DNA of 64,000 bases, taken from Chrysopilus asiliformis (lineage: Eukaryota; Arthropoda; Insecta; Diptera; Rhagionidae). The notes under the pieces are model-generated. The model was not told the DNA's origin. It worked only from the letters and a program-made list of their open reading frames with translations, and searched no databases. This document shows, in pieces, positions 1 to 11,396 of the stretch. The position numbers and the translations under genes are program-made. Every line of letters starts with the position of its first letter. Position 1 is the stretch's first letter. The stretch lies in assembly GCA_964034945.1 (NCBI GenBank), contig OZ035960.1, forward strand, positions 18,521,903-18,585,902, in the 5' to 3' direction.

Positions 1-612
1 CGCGCCGAATATTCTCTTCCAAGGCGTCAATCGTCTCGGGCTTATCTGCGTAGACAAGCGACTTCACATAACCCCACAAAAAATAGTCTAGCGGTGTTAG
101 ATCGCACGATCTTGGAGGCCACGCCACAGGCCCACGACGCGACGCGAGATAATGCGCTCACCAAAAGTTTCCTTTAATAAATTGATTGTTTCGTTGGCTG
201 TATGGCATGTAGCGCCGTCTTGTTGGAACCAAAGGTCGTCCACATCAACATCCTCCAATTCAGGCACGAAAAAGTCATTAATCATGGCTCTATAGCGTTC
301 CCCATTGACTGTAACATTATGGCCGGCTTCATTTTTGAAAAAATATGGACCAATGATTCCCTCTGCCCATAGAGCACACCAAACAGTGACTTTTTGAGGA
401 TGTAACGGCGTCTGAAGAATGGCTTGTGGATTACCATCCCTCCAAATGCGACAATTTTGCTTATTGACGTACCCATTCAACCAAAAGTGAGTTTCATCGC
501 TGAACAAAATTTTCTTGTGAAAATCGGGATCGGTGGCCATCTCGAACGTGCGACGCGCTTGATGGTCGTTTGACGAAATGACAAACCAAACTGAGCATAA
601 ATCAAGTGACAA
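1..612 (-). pseudogene. Broken DDE transposase (Tc1/mariner superfamily, DDE_3 type)
   Basis: The minus-strand ORF 97-612 carries the first catalytic Asp in FSDETHF, the block YVNKQNCRIW, VTVWCALWAEGIIGPYFF, and the second Asp in FQQDGATCHT. The reading then slips: the conserved WPPRSCDLTPLDYFLWGY block with the third Asp lies in another frame downstream (about 1-130). The slip coincides with a 5-bp tandem duplication (cgcga twice, 138-147). The N-terminal helix-turn-helix half expected of a full transposase of about 340 residues is absent. The same frameshift occurs in the copy at 14304, so neither copy can make an active enzyme by itself. It would have catalysed cut-and-paste transposition at TA sites; that function is inferred from the family. 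Confidence 0.88.
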
Positions 613-684
613 CTGTCAAAAAGACCAACTCTGAAAAAAGTAGTGCCAGATTGAAAACCACACGTCTAAAAAAAACACCCTTTA
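1..684 (-). mobile_element. Tc1/mariner-type transposon, copy 1 (cut by window start)
   Basis: The outer end carries the terminal inverted repeat: the 19-bp block at 651-669 is identical to the right-hand TIR of the copy at 14247-15147, and the match continues to 684, ending in caccctttA. The element runs leftward off the window, so its other end is not visible. The interior encodes a broken transposase (see 1-612). Compared with copy 2 it lacks about 21 bp near 540 and keeps about 12 bp near 323 that copy 2 has lost, so the two are independent deletion derivatives of one master. Confidence 0.85.
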
Positions 685-930
685 TTTTTTAATAGTGATT
701 TCCAAAAAACATATTATTTCCCTAAATTTTTGGAAGAACTTCCCATTTGTTTCATCAATTCCCTTTTGCCGAGAATTTTTACAAAAAATAGATCTTTTTG
801 GTTTCACACAAAAAAAATTTTTCAGGCCCAAATTGATTAATAAAACGGCAGCTTACGCTAAGGCGACTCATGACGCTACACAACATCGATAGGTATACGT
901 TTGTCATGGTTTGTGAACACCACCAGCATT
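685..930. other. AT-rich spacer, no feature recognised
   Basis: Poly-A/T-rich sequence flanking the transposon end. No ORF with recognisable motifs and no inverted-repeat element seen. Confidence 0.4.
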
Positions 931-1189
931 ATGTCTGAGCCACCAACAAAAATAAGGAAGAATTTTCGCCATGATTTAGAAGCTGGTCCATAAAATACAA
1001 ACGTCGCTCATATAATGAAGATGGGGATACCGGCGACGGTGTGACGGTAAAACCCGTACAAAAAGTTGCGAAAACTCGTGACCCGGTGGTAGGGGAGCCC
1101 AAAAAGGCGAAAATTTATGTAACATATTTTGTGGATAAACCCGAATTTCAAAAAATTTACTTATTTTTAGTTAAACGCAATTTGGAATG
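931..1189 (+). pseudogene. Possible decayed coding fragment, unrecognised
   Basis: An ATG at 931 opens a short charged peptide (MSEPPTKIRKNFRHDLEAGP) that stops at 991. In another frame an uninterrupted reading of about 69 codons from 981 to 1189 gives a Lys/Asp/Gly-rich peptide containing YNEDGDTGDGVTVKP and KKAKIYVTYFVDKPEF. Codons here are less A/T-biased than the flanks, which is why I flag it. The two parts could be one coding block broken by a frameshift, for example a relic of a retrocopy or transposon ORF. I do not recognise the family, and chance is a real alternative. Confidence 0.25.
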
Positions 1190-3230
1190 AAATTTTTGTC
1201 AAATATATATTATCACAAAAATCACTTTCCAAAAAATAACACCAGTGTTGGATGTGATTAATATGATAGCACAGTTCATACATCCTTTACGGTAATAATT
1301 TCTAGCGACATTTTAATGCTTTCAATGATCATTCAAAATAACGTTTTATGTAAAATTTGACAAATGTTGCGTATTATTTGATAGCCCTCTATACACCATG
1401 TAAGTCAATAAAAATGAACCGTAATTGCCATTATATATACAAATAAATCACTTCTATGTAACCCTTGAACTTCTTTATTTCCTTCAATTTTTATATTGCC
1501 ATTTATATAATTGTGCTTTACGATCGTATAATATTTTTATACACATATTATATGAAAAGCAATAAAATAATAAAAGAAAATTATAAGTGGGTGGTTCGAA
1601 CATAGGCAAAGCATAAAATTGACCAAAAACTCATAACCCTTGTCTTTTAATATGAAAAATGTGACAATATATTATTGACTATGGCCCTATATGGTTCCTT
1701 TTTTTTCATATATACTATTTGAGAGGCCAACTAAAAATAACACTGTACATCATCTTTTAGATCATTCGAGCAGCAAAATGATAAAATAAATCGCTGAAAA
1801 TGACAAACCAACGTTCTCGACTCCAGAATTAGGGCTCTGCAACAATTTTTCAACATTTTCTTGACAGCTAAAGCCCAATTTTTTTCCTTATTCTTATATA
1901 TTTTTTGCTTTCCTTTTTTTATGAAAACCAAACGCAAAAAACACCCCTGGATAGGATAGGCGAAAAAAAAACGAACAGGAAAAAAATTGGAACAGGGAAG
2001 GAATTTTCTTCGTCGTGTCGCTGGTGGCCAAGATCAGAATTGCACACTATACCAATTCAATTCACCACCAGGACCACTTCCGACTGCCACCCCTGCCCCG
2101 ATAACGTACACCAGCATCGCATCATCGACCTGCCTTATAAAATAAACGAGAGAAATTCAGTCGAATGGTCCAGAGTTAATGAACCATAATAATTTTACAA
2201 TTCCGGAACAATATTTCACAGAAATTTCATTAAATTGAAAATTATATTCGCCGCCTAGCCAAGCAAATAATTTTGGTAATTGAATTATCCTGTGGGATTC
2301 TGACACATCTCTTTCTTCCGAACACCGTTCGCCATTATAGTCCTCATCATAGATGGAGTGAACATATTCCCTTTAGGAATAGAACACTACAAGACGGGTG
2401 TGGATAGGAAACGGGTTAAAATAAGGTTAGCAGGCATCAAGGCATTTAGATATACAACCATCGAAAAATGAGAATAACATTACAGTTTAGGTTAGGCATT
2501 TCACACAACGATCCATAGTCTGTATGAAACTCTCGTAAATGAATACTGGTTAAAACGGATGCGGGAACACCAAAATTGTGTGGAATACGGCTAAGGATAT
2601 AAGAAAAAGATGGAGCAGATCCTTGGATTTCGTAAAGGACTTGTTAAGTATATTTGAGGGTTTTTGTATTATTGTCGCAAAGATTTCTTGCGGAAATTTT
2701 CCCACAAAAGGGTTGACATTCAAACTCTCATCTTTTTATCCCGTATTTTTGTACACATATTATATCTTTTTGGTGACATTATGTAGGGTAATGCCCACTA
2801 AATCATACACCATTTAAATTAGGCATATAAGCTAAGTATGCAAGTATGAGTTTTAATTTTAATGGCTATGACATTCCAGTCCTTCAATTTAAATTCCTCA
2901 AAAGGCGTTTTCATCCCATGCTACAAATCATTTTCAACACTTGTAAAGATATCGTAGTATTATTCGTAAAATGGTTTTACCTTAATTTTGGTAAAACACT
3001 TCAATTAGGTGGTGACCAAACTGCACCAATTTGAAGATGTTGTGAAGTTAATTTTAAGGTCACAACATTTTATCCATATAAAACATTTTTTCATGGTCTC
3101 CTAAAAAGTTACAATTTGAAAATTATCACAAATAACAAAAAAAAAAAATAAAAAATTTGGAGCAGTTGGCCGATTTTAAGAATTTTAACTTGCAGTTTAT
3201 ACATTCCGTATAATACCCAATCGCCATTAA
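1190..3230. other. AT-rich non-coding stretch
   Basis: No gene, tRNA or terminal-repeat element recognised. Short ORFs at 1905-2189, 2578-2817 and 2846-3034 have no family motifs and no splice context. Confidence 0.4.
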
Positions 3231-3658
3231 GGTGCCGCTCCACATCAAAGTAAATACGCGAGTAAATCTCAAAAACTCTCGAGAGTTACTCGCAGGAGGT
3301 TGTCCATTTGCGAGTTAATTTCGGCGATTTTTCTCTTTTCAAGACTCTTTTCATGTCTCTTTTCATGTCTTGATTTTTTTGACATCTTGCTTTGCCGAAT
3401 TCTCGAGAACCACTAGCGAAATTCAAACGCCGTTCTTATCTGGCGAGCAACTCCCCGAGAGTTCAGTGGATGCGTGTCGACTAGAAAGTAGAATCACTTT
3501 TGACAGCTCGCAGAAACTAGCTCGCAGAAACTAGCTCGCTGAAACTAGCTCGCCAGTTTTTGCGAGTTTCTGCGAGTGACTGTCAGAGATGTGTCCATTT
3601 GCGAGTAGCTGCTATTGAGAGGTTCTTGCCGGCATTTACTCTCATGTGGAGTGGCACC
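3231..3658. mobile_element. MITE with 26-bp imperfect terminal inverted repeats
   Basis: The left end ggtgccgctccacatcaaag and the reverse complement of the right end near 3633-3658 (ggtgccactccacatgagag) match at about 23 of 26 positions. The interior is rich in short inverted copies of gagttactcgc and gtccatttgcgagt and has no coding capacity. About 428 bp. The superfamily cannot be assigned because no clean target-site duplication is visible. Confidence 0.7.
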
Positions 3659-3660
3659 TA

Positions 3661-3800
3661 TAGGCTAGTTTGTAACTGATAGCAGCTGGGAAGTAGGACA
3701 CAACTAGTGTAATTTCAGCTGCTTTTTGAACTAGAGTGAAACTAGTTGGAAAATTCCAACTTTTGTCCTACTTTCAACTAGGAACTACCATATAGCCTAA
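3661..3800. mobile_element. Short hairpin MITE-like element
   Basis: Terminal taggcta and internal aagtaggaca blocks at the left recur inverted at the right (tgtcctactt and tagccta), so about 140 bp can fold into a long imperfect hairpin. It abuts the MITE at 3231-3658 almost directly. Confidence 0.5.
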
Positions 3801-4096
3801 TATCAACTGCGCATAAGAGATTCTAACAAATTCGCATAAGGGATTTGTTTTCCAACTCCTAAAAGCCTCATAAAAATCAGTCCAAGTGCTCAAAAACTAA
3901 CAGCTAAGACATCTAATGTTCTGGAAGTGCGCTATACGTGTACAACATTTCATTTGAATCGGCTAAGATGCTAATCTTTTAAATTTCAAAAAATCCGTTT
4001 TAAAAAAAAAAGTTTCTTATTTATCTGATTAAATTTTCTTATTTAATTGCTCAAAAATTAAAAAAAAATCTCATCACAGCTCAGAGTTTTATTTTG

Positions 4097-4421
4097 AAAA
4101 ATGCGAAGCTAAGTTCGTTCATGGGCAAAAATGGACCATTAGGGGGGTACCCCCCATACGAACGAAAACGTTTTTTGTGAATTACTAAAAAACGGTGCAT
4201 TTTATCAAAAAAGTCTAAGAACAAAAGTTATTTAGGATATGATTCTACATAAAACTCCCATACATTAAAATCCGATTGGAATAAATTAAAAAAAAAAATC
4301 TTATTGGAAAGTTTGACTTCAAAGTTGAAATTTTGGAACAACTGTTCGAATTTTGATACGAATATCACCATACGGGTCTCCAATGATTGTCAGTTTGGCA
4401 ATTATAGCTTTTGTTATGTTT
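4097..4421 (+). mobile_element. (GTCY)n Helentron-like element, 5'-truncated copy
   Basis: Matches the 3' half of the family described at 7020-7617: aatgcgaagctaagttcgtt, the gggggtaccccccatacgaa block, ccgattggaataa, the 'ccatacgggtctccaatgat' subterminal motif and the final tagcttttgttatgttta. The 5' end and the tetranucleotide run are missing. Confidence 0.8.
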
Positions 4422-4852
4422 ATTAGAGTGCTATTACTGTCCTAATGGCTTTCGATGCATAAAATATTTACAAATTACTTGAAAAATATGCCTACGTGTA
4501 AAAAAAATTTAAAAAAAATTATTCACGATTTTTGGGTGAAACTTTTAATTTCGTAAGGTGACACTTTTAGCTCCACGAGGCGAAAGGTGACCGAGAACCT
4601 AGAACAGATAGTTTCTGATATTAATACCTGAGAATATACGCCATATGACCCCGAAATTTGGTAGCATTTGGCTCTGAAGTTTCTGAGATTTTTTGGGTGA
4701 TCAAAAAAAAGGGGCACTCTGGGTCCTACCCTACTGGTAAACAAAATTTATCTTACAAATTTTTAAAATTGAAAAACAAAATCATTCGAGTCTATACTGT
4801 AAGATTGGGCTACTGTTTTATGTCTTCAGCATCAACCAGTTTTGATGTTTAA

Positions 4853-5164
4853 CCCTTTTGTGCCGGAAAATCACTGCGCCTTTTTTCGTCAAATTTTGAG
4901 TTTTAATTGGCCATTAAGCTTAAAATAGGAGAAAAACTAGACTTAGCTGTATTTATTTTTTCAAAATTTTCAAAGCTAAATAAGAAAAAAAAACCCTTCC
5001 AAAATATATCAGTTTAATAATTTTTGTTGCCGCAATTAATTATAAACGACATACCTACACAAGAAGTTCTAACGATTTTTAACAGAATTTTTCAAACAGA
5101 ACTCCAAATCACTGAATTGGGATTATTCAGATTTCTTAGAATTATCCCAATAGGCGCGAAAGAG
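4853..5164. mobile_element. piggyBac-like MITE candidate (TTAA-flanked)
   Basis: TTAA lies on both sides (4849-4852 and 5165-5168). Inside, the ends CCCTTTTGTGCC and, inverted, CTCTTTCGCGCC match at 9 of 12 positions. Non-coding, AT-rich interior. Ends of the type ccctttngngcc next to TTAA are usual for piggyBac-derived MITEs. Confidence 0.45.
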
Positions 5165-7019
5165 TTAAAGTCTTTTGCTAATATATCAAAATTTACAACA
5201 TTTTTAAAATTCTATTCAGCAGACAGAGTTATTTGTGATCCTCGAACTATGGTGGTGGTTTGTCGTAGGCAATTCTACCCTTTGTTAAGGTACTCGGTAT
5301 TCGCATATGTGACCAAGATAAATTCAAATACCTACGGCAAAAAAGGAAGGTTAGCTTAGTCCTATATTGGATGAAGGTTAAAATAATGTCTTCTTTATAA
5401 GACAGACAGACAGACAGATCACGGGAAGATGTGAAATGAGCAAAAGATTTATTGAAATGTTAAAGTTTCATGAAATCTAACCGGCTGAAAGTCGGCATGC
5501 AAAAAAACAAGATTGTTATAAGGACTTTTATCTACTTTTGTGTTGTGTTCGGTTGTTAGCCTTGTTAAAAAGATAAAACTCAGTTGTACATAAACCCAAA
5601 GAGGCTAAACCTGTGGACAATTTACGTGGAATGTTACAAAGCAGATTAGCAAAGTTTGTAATTATGTTGGTAATTGATTAGGTTCAAACAACTAACTCGT
5701 AATAAGATTATTGGCTAAGTTAAAATCTATTCCTTTTTGCTTAAATAGTTCAGATAATGATGTTAAATACATAGAAATTTGTAGTAAGAGATACAAACAG
5801 AATTTATAAACCGTTGTTGTTTACATCTCCACCTACATATTGCATAAAAGTAAAAATAAATGAACAAAATGTTTTCTATTCAACTATGAAATTGGTTCGG
5901 ATTTTGTGGAGTACGAATACAGAGGGATGATGTGGATGATTCATGTTTTATGTGGGAAGATTTTCGGGGGCGCACATGCATGCATAACCACATAAATGAA
6001 GTGAAAGGTGTCTACGATAAATCCTAAAGAATAGTCGAGAATGAACAGAAACATGGCAAGGCCGAATTAAATGAACAACGTTGGATGTAATGTACGAGCA
6101 AGGAAGATAAGTCTAATTTGCCAACAAAGCCAAAATTGCCAATTTTCATATGAAGTCGATTTGGAATTTCCCAATTTTCTATAGAGAAAAAAATAACTTT
6201 ATATTCAAAATTGAAGTGGCTTGCTTGTCTATGCTACAATGAACGCAATTTTCTCTTTCTTATTGACTATTTCCAGTTTGGAATTAGCTATTTGGACCAT
6301 TTGAATTATAAGAGCCTAATCAAAACGAAATTGGTTTGATTTAATTGATTTAACTGACAATAAATTTTTTTCACATGTTTTTCGAACTTTTCAATATCAC
6401 TTTTTTATAAGTACCTCATGAAGGGCTATGTGTAGACAATGGCGCTTCCCAAAAGAGGGGGCGTAATGTACAAATTTTGCACAGGGAAAAAAAATCTTAA
6501 TTGCACTCTCCTTGTTTTTGAAACACAGAAAAAATAAATTTTGATGTCTCCAGAAAATTTTTAAAATACCGATCAAAGGCAAGAAGGCTTTTCCTTTTCC
6601 CTAGGCTGGCACCTTTTCTCTAAAATACACAAAAAAAAACTGGGCCAAAATATTCAGCTCTGATTTGTGGAAAACGTCTCATAGAGTTTTGTGATTTTTG
6701 TTCCTATTCACAGAATGAAATTTTCTCTTCTCTGAGAGACAAGACAGATTCAGTTCAATCGGTCGAGTGATGTCAGTGTGTGTATGTGTTTGTGAGCATG
6801 TCTCTCAGTGTGTGTAACAAAAATTTGTAAGGAAAGGGGCGAAGGAGTGCCGCCATTTTGGGAAGAGGTTTAACTTTTAATAAAAGCCAATTCTGTGCAA
6901 AATTTCAACTTTCTGCCTCAATTGACTCTCGAGGGTTCAAATGATTTTTTTTTTGAATTTCAACTTAATACTAAATATTTCATCCTATCGCAGTGCTGAG
7001 TGGATAACGCTATGTTATG
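5165..7019. other. Non-coding stretch with small GACA run
   Basis: A (GACA)n tract of about 16 bp at 5402-5418 may mark a remnant of a mini-me-type element. A TG-rich tract lies at 6775-6815. No gene recognised. Confidence 0.35.
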
Positions 7020-7617
7020 TTTATACCCGTGTGGTGAAACCAAAGGGTATATTAACTTTGCTTTACCGTTTGTAACGCCAAGATCCCGTCATCACACACA
7101 AAAATGAATTACATCAGTGTGTTTAGAATGATAAAAAAAATTGAATTTTCCATGTCCGTCCGTCTGTCCGTCCGTCCGTCCGTCTGTCCGTCCGTCCGTC
7201 TGTCCGTCTGTCCGTCTGTCTGTCTGTCTGTGGCGCGGATTGCGGGCGCACGGATTGAGCTAGAGACTTGAAATTTTGTGTGGATCCGTTTTTCGTAAAA
7301 TGCGAGGCTAAGTTCGTTAATGGGCAAAAATGGACCATTAGGGGGGGTACCCCCCATACGAACGAAATCGTTTTTTGCGAATATCTCAAAAACGGTAAAT
7401 GTTATCAAAAAAGTTCAAGAACAAAAGTTATTTAGGATATGATTCTACATAAAACTCCTATACATCAAAATCCGATTGGAATAAGTTTTAAAAAATCTTA
7501 TTGGAAAGTTTGCCTTCAAAGTGGAATTTTGATACAACTGTTCGAATTTTGATACGAATATCACCATACGGGTCTTGAATAATTGCCAAATTGGCAATTA
7601 TAGCTTTTGTTATGTTT
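7020..7617 (+). mobile_element. (GTCY)n Helentron/DINE/mini-me-like element, near-full copy
   Basis: It begins tacccgtgtggtgaaaccaa. A (GTCC/GTCT)n microsatellite runs at about 7155-7230, followed by a conserved body with ggcgcggattgcgggcgcac and gggggtaccccccatacgaa. Near the 3' end an inverted echo of the start (ccatacgggt) is followed by a stem-loop (attgccaaattggcaat) and tagcttttgttatgtttt. Subterminal inverted repeats, a central microsatellite and a 3' hairpin are the known layout of Helentron-derived short elements in flies; assignment to that group is inference. The long Thr/Asp/Arg/Gln-rich ORFs here are readings of the microsatellite. Confidence 0.8.
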
Positions 7618-8934
7618 TATCTTAAAAATGCATGGTCTTGCTATTGGCAATAATGGAAATTTTACATAGGAGAAGTTTATATGTAGGTTTCTAAACTAAG
7701 CCCGGTTGTAAGACAATTGAAAATGGAAGTTACAACCCTTTCATGTCTTTTTAAGAAAAACAACTCCAACGGAAAAACAATAATCAAACAAATATTGATT
7801 CACACGTTTCCCATAATTTACAACGACTTGAGTATTTAATAAAAAAATCACTGTTTTCGAAACCTGTTTATATGGAAAAATTGTGACATGTAAAAGACGT
7901 AAGGATTTGAAACTTTGTTACAATATACCTACTTTTTTCTTGAAAATTTACTAGCAGTAGAAGGTCAGTTAGCCACAGGTTAAATTTACAGAAACTTAAC
8001 TTAAACAAACCAGAATTTATACGATAGAAAGACCAACAAGATGTGAAAACTTTGTTTTTGATTTAAAATCAAAATCGTTGGTGGTCCAGTCTGTTGGGAC
8101 GCAACGAAAATTTTAATCCTTAATTAACTTATCAAGTAATTGAACGGAGAAAGAAAATTCCCATTGTACGTGTATACAAAGTTATAATATCTATTCATAT
8201 ACGAGTATAGGTTTTAGTTTTAAAGAAAAATAGTTATAGTTGAACTGAAATCTTGTTTCGTCTCTATTCGTATATCTGGCCATAAATACTGTGAATGTAA
8301 GTACAAATATTACATGGATGCCTACATAAATATATATTTGTATTATGCATATTGGTCATGCTTTATTTTGGAATCACTCAGTCTGGGAATATAGTTTTTG
8401 ATAGAAGTGAACTACATGCTCTAAGAAACTTTCAATGGAAACAGATTTATTGGGAAATTTTCGTAACCAACTATTCTGAGAATGTTACTAAGAGGATTAG
8501 TAAAGTTCGTAACGTGCACACTTAACTGCTTGTGGACGTGGCTATACCGTTGAGTAATTAATTAAGTGCACACATGCAAGCTGAAAGGAGATTTGTGGCT
8601 ACCCTTACCCAAAATTCCCTTATATTGAATCTTGAAAATCTTATATATATGCCACTGTTTTCGCTCTTTGTACTTTTCATAAATGGATTAGATACGGTTG
8701 AATTAAATGAAAACTTTGAAAAAGTTTTTACATTTTCGCATTTTCCATTTTCTAAGTAGTGCAATAAGACGTATTAATCTATCATAGAATAACAAGAGCT
8801 ATGATTAAAATATTGAGGAAAATGGAACAAAAATTTCGACTATAAAACTCTTGTAATATTTTTTTTCCTTCAATTTCAATTTTTTTTTTGACCTACCAAT
8901 TTTTAATTTTTGTGATATTGTGTTGGCGAACCCA

Positions 8935-11190
8935 ATCTCTGTATTTATGCATAGTTATTGTTTTTAAGGCCAGAATTCCAGTAGATTCCAGTATTTGAAA
9001 TAAAAAATCTGTTGTGATCAACACGAAATTTTCTTTTGTAATATTAAGTTTCGGAAAAAATATGTAAAAAATAATATTTTTTTCAAATATCTCGAGAACC
9101 GTTTAAGATCCATCAAGTTTTCAAGTTATTTCTTTGTTTTTTGGCCACAAGAAAATCGAGATGAAAGGGATGGATCGGGATGGACCGAGATGAATCGGGA
9201 TGGACTGGGATCCCGATCCATACCGAACAATCCAGGTCCATCCAGATCCACACCGATCTACCCGGTGCATCCTGGGTACCGTGGTACCGCACCGTAATTT
9301 GGTACCGTGCCGTAATTTTGCACCGTGCCGTAAATTTGGCACCGTGCCGTAATTTGGCACCGTGCCGTAAATTTGGCACCGTGCCGTTATTTGGCATTGT
9401 GCCGTAATTTGGCACGAGCCGGCACGAGCCGGCACGAACCGGCACGAACCGGCACGAGCCGGCATGAACCGGCACGAGCCGGCACGAGGCACGAGCCGGC
9501 ACGAGCCGACACGAGCCGGCATGACGAAACGGCACGAGCCGGAACGAACCGGCATACCGGCACGAGCCGGCACGAGGCATCATTTCGTGCCGGTTCGTGC
9601 CGGCTCGTGCCGGTTCGTGCCGGTTCATGCCGGCTCGTGTCGGTTCGTGCCGGTTCGTGCCGGCTTGTGCCGGCTGATGCCGGCTCGTGCCGGTTAGTCA
9701 TGCCGGCTCGTGCCGGTTCATGCCGGCTCGTGCCGGTTCGTGCCGGTTCATGCCGGCTCGTGTCGGTTCGTGCCGGTTCGTGCCGGCTCGTGCCGGCTGA
9801 TGCCGGATCATTTCGTGCCGGTTCGTGCCGGTTCGAGCCGGCTCGTGCAGGTTCGTGCCGGTTCCTGCCGGCTCGTGCCACCTCGTGCCGGTTCATGCCG
9901 GCTCGTGCCGGTTCGTGCCGGTTCGTGCCGGCTCGTGCCGGCTGATGCCGGATCATGCCGGCTCGTGCCGGTTCGTGCCGGTTCATGCCGGCTCGTGCCG
10001 GTTCGTGCCGGCTCGTGCCGGCTCGTGCCGGTTCGTGCCGGTTCGTGCCGGCTCGTGCCGGCTGATGCCGGCTCGTGCCGGTTCGTGCCGGTTAGTCATG
10101 CCGGCTCGTGCCGGCTGATGCCGGATCATTTCGTGCCGGTTCGTGCCGGCTCGTGCCGGCTGATGCCGGATCATGCCGGTTCGTGCCGGTTCATGCCGGC
10201 TCGTGCCGGTTCGTGCCGGTTCGTCATGCCGGCTCGTGCCGGTTCATGCCGGCTCGTGCCGGTTCATGCCGGCTCGTGCCGGTTCATGCCGGCTCATGCC
10301 GGTTCGTGCCGGTTCGTGCTGATGCCGGATCATGCCGGATCATGCCGGTTCGTCATGCCGGCTCGTGCCGGTTCATGCCGGCTCGTGCCGGTTTGTGCCG
10401 GCTCGTGCCGGCTGATGCCAAATTACGGCACGGTGCCAAATAACGGCACGGTGCCAAATTACGGCACGGTGCCAAATTACGGCACGGTGCCAAATTACGG
10501 CACGGTACCAAATTACGGCACGGTGCCAAATTACGGCACGGTGCCAAATTACGTCTCGGTGCCAAATTACGGCACGGTGCCGAATTACGTCTCGGTGCCA
10601 AATTACGGCACGGTGCCGAATTACGGCACGGTGCCAAATAACGGCACGGTGCCAAATTACGGCACGGTGACGGCACCGTGCCGTAATTTTGCACCGTGCC
10701 GTTATTTGGCACCGTGCCGTAATTTGGCACCGTTCCGTAATTTGGCACCGTGCCGTAATTTGGCACCGTGCCGTAATTTGGCACCATGCCGTAATTTGGC
10801 GCCGTGCCGTAATGATTAAAAGTTCGTTAATCATTTTGCCCCAAGAGCGCATAGGTTACGAGAAATTTTCAAAAAACGGTATTTAAAAAAAATGTACAGG
10901 AGGTACGCATTATAGTTATCGTTACTTTTCCAAAAGTTGATAGAAAACTACGATTTTTGTAGAAATTATTCACAAAAAATTTCAAGTTGCTAAGTCAACG
11001 CGCTTTAAAGTTATTTAAGATACGTAAAACGGACAGACAGACCTACAGACCAACAAATCGACAGACAGATGCACGGACATCCTCATAATTTTGCCTGAAA
11101 CGGATTTCGTACGAATCAGAAAGTTTGTATCTGCCCCTGTTTAAGAGTCGGTCTCCGTCTTGAATACAATACGTCCCCCCTGTGGAAGAG
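8935..11190 (+). repeat. Dispersed repeat family R, copy interrupted by a minisatellite
   Basis: The left part (about 8990-9115: gtgatcaacacgaaattttc, ctcgagaaccgtt) and right part (about 10830-11170: gttgatagaaaactacgatt, cctcataattttgcctgaaa, cggatttcgta) match, in the same order, the copy at 39650-40290, and in reverse the copy at about 27500-28020. Between them lies the palindromic minisatellite 9160-10815, absent from the other two copies. A short run of gacagacag (11033-11070) recalls mini-me type elements. Confidence 0.65.
9160..10815. repeat. CpG-rich compound minisatellite with repeated inversions
   Basis: Six blocks in order: (a) a 10-bp unit gatggatcgg at about 9167-9270, inverted upon itself near 9211; (b) an 18-bp unit taatttggcaccgtgccg at about 9283-9412; (c) a 10-bp unit ggcacgagcc at about 9413-9580; (d) the reverse complement of c, cgtgccggtt, at about 9585-10418; (e) the reverse complement of b, gccaaattacggcacggt, at about 10419-10668; (f) the b orientation again, 10671-10812. 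Strand switches fall near 9211, 9582 and 10670. Variant units (ctgatgccgg, atcatgccgg) recur in a higher-order pattern. Because 10 and 18 bp units lack stop codons in several frames, open frames of up to 369 codons appear on both strands. They are not genes. Confidence 0.95.
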
Positions 11191-11204
11191 GAAAGTAAAA
11201 AAAA

Positions 11205-11396
11205 AATAATTTCAACTAGTTAATTTTAATAACAAAATAGTTTCAATTACATAAATATTCCATTTAAGCAAAAAATAGTAAAATTTACTACTAAATAGTT
11301 AAATTTATTATCAAAATATCCGATTTTGTCTACTTTTGTAGTTGAAATTAACTATTTTAATAATGTAATGATAAAATAGTTACTATTTTTCCTGTG
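11205..11396. mobile_element. AT-rich hairpin MITE ('aactatttt' family), copy 1
   Basis: Arrays of aactattt/aaatagtt arranged as an inverted repeat around the centre, ending in ctgtgcgtg. The same core words (aaatagttaattt, aactatttta) and a cacagaga/ctctgtg-type end occur in the copies at 55876-56282 and 63197-63457. Confidence 0.5.

Noticed and set aside
5024..5359. 111-codon ORF on the plus strand
   Set aside because: It lacks a clear ATG context, crosses the edge of a TTAA-flanked MITE candidate and has no motif.
7109..7408. TDGQTDRRTDG-type proteins here and at 23692, 41753 and 57625
   Set aside because: Readings of the (GTCY)n microsatellite and its element; the same peptide arises at each copy.
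9113..10886. Long ORFs (up to 369 codons, both strands) with RAGSCRLVPV or NYGTVP repeats
   Set aside because: They are mechanical readings of the 10-bp and 18-bp minisatellite units and occur in several frames on both strands at once.
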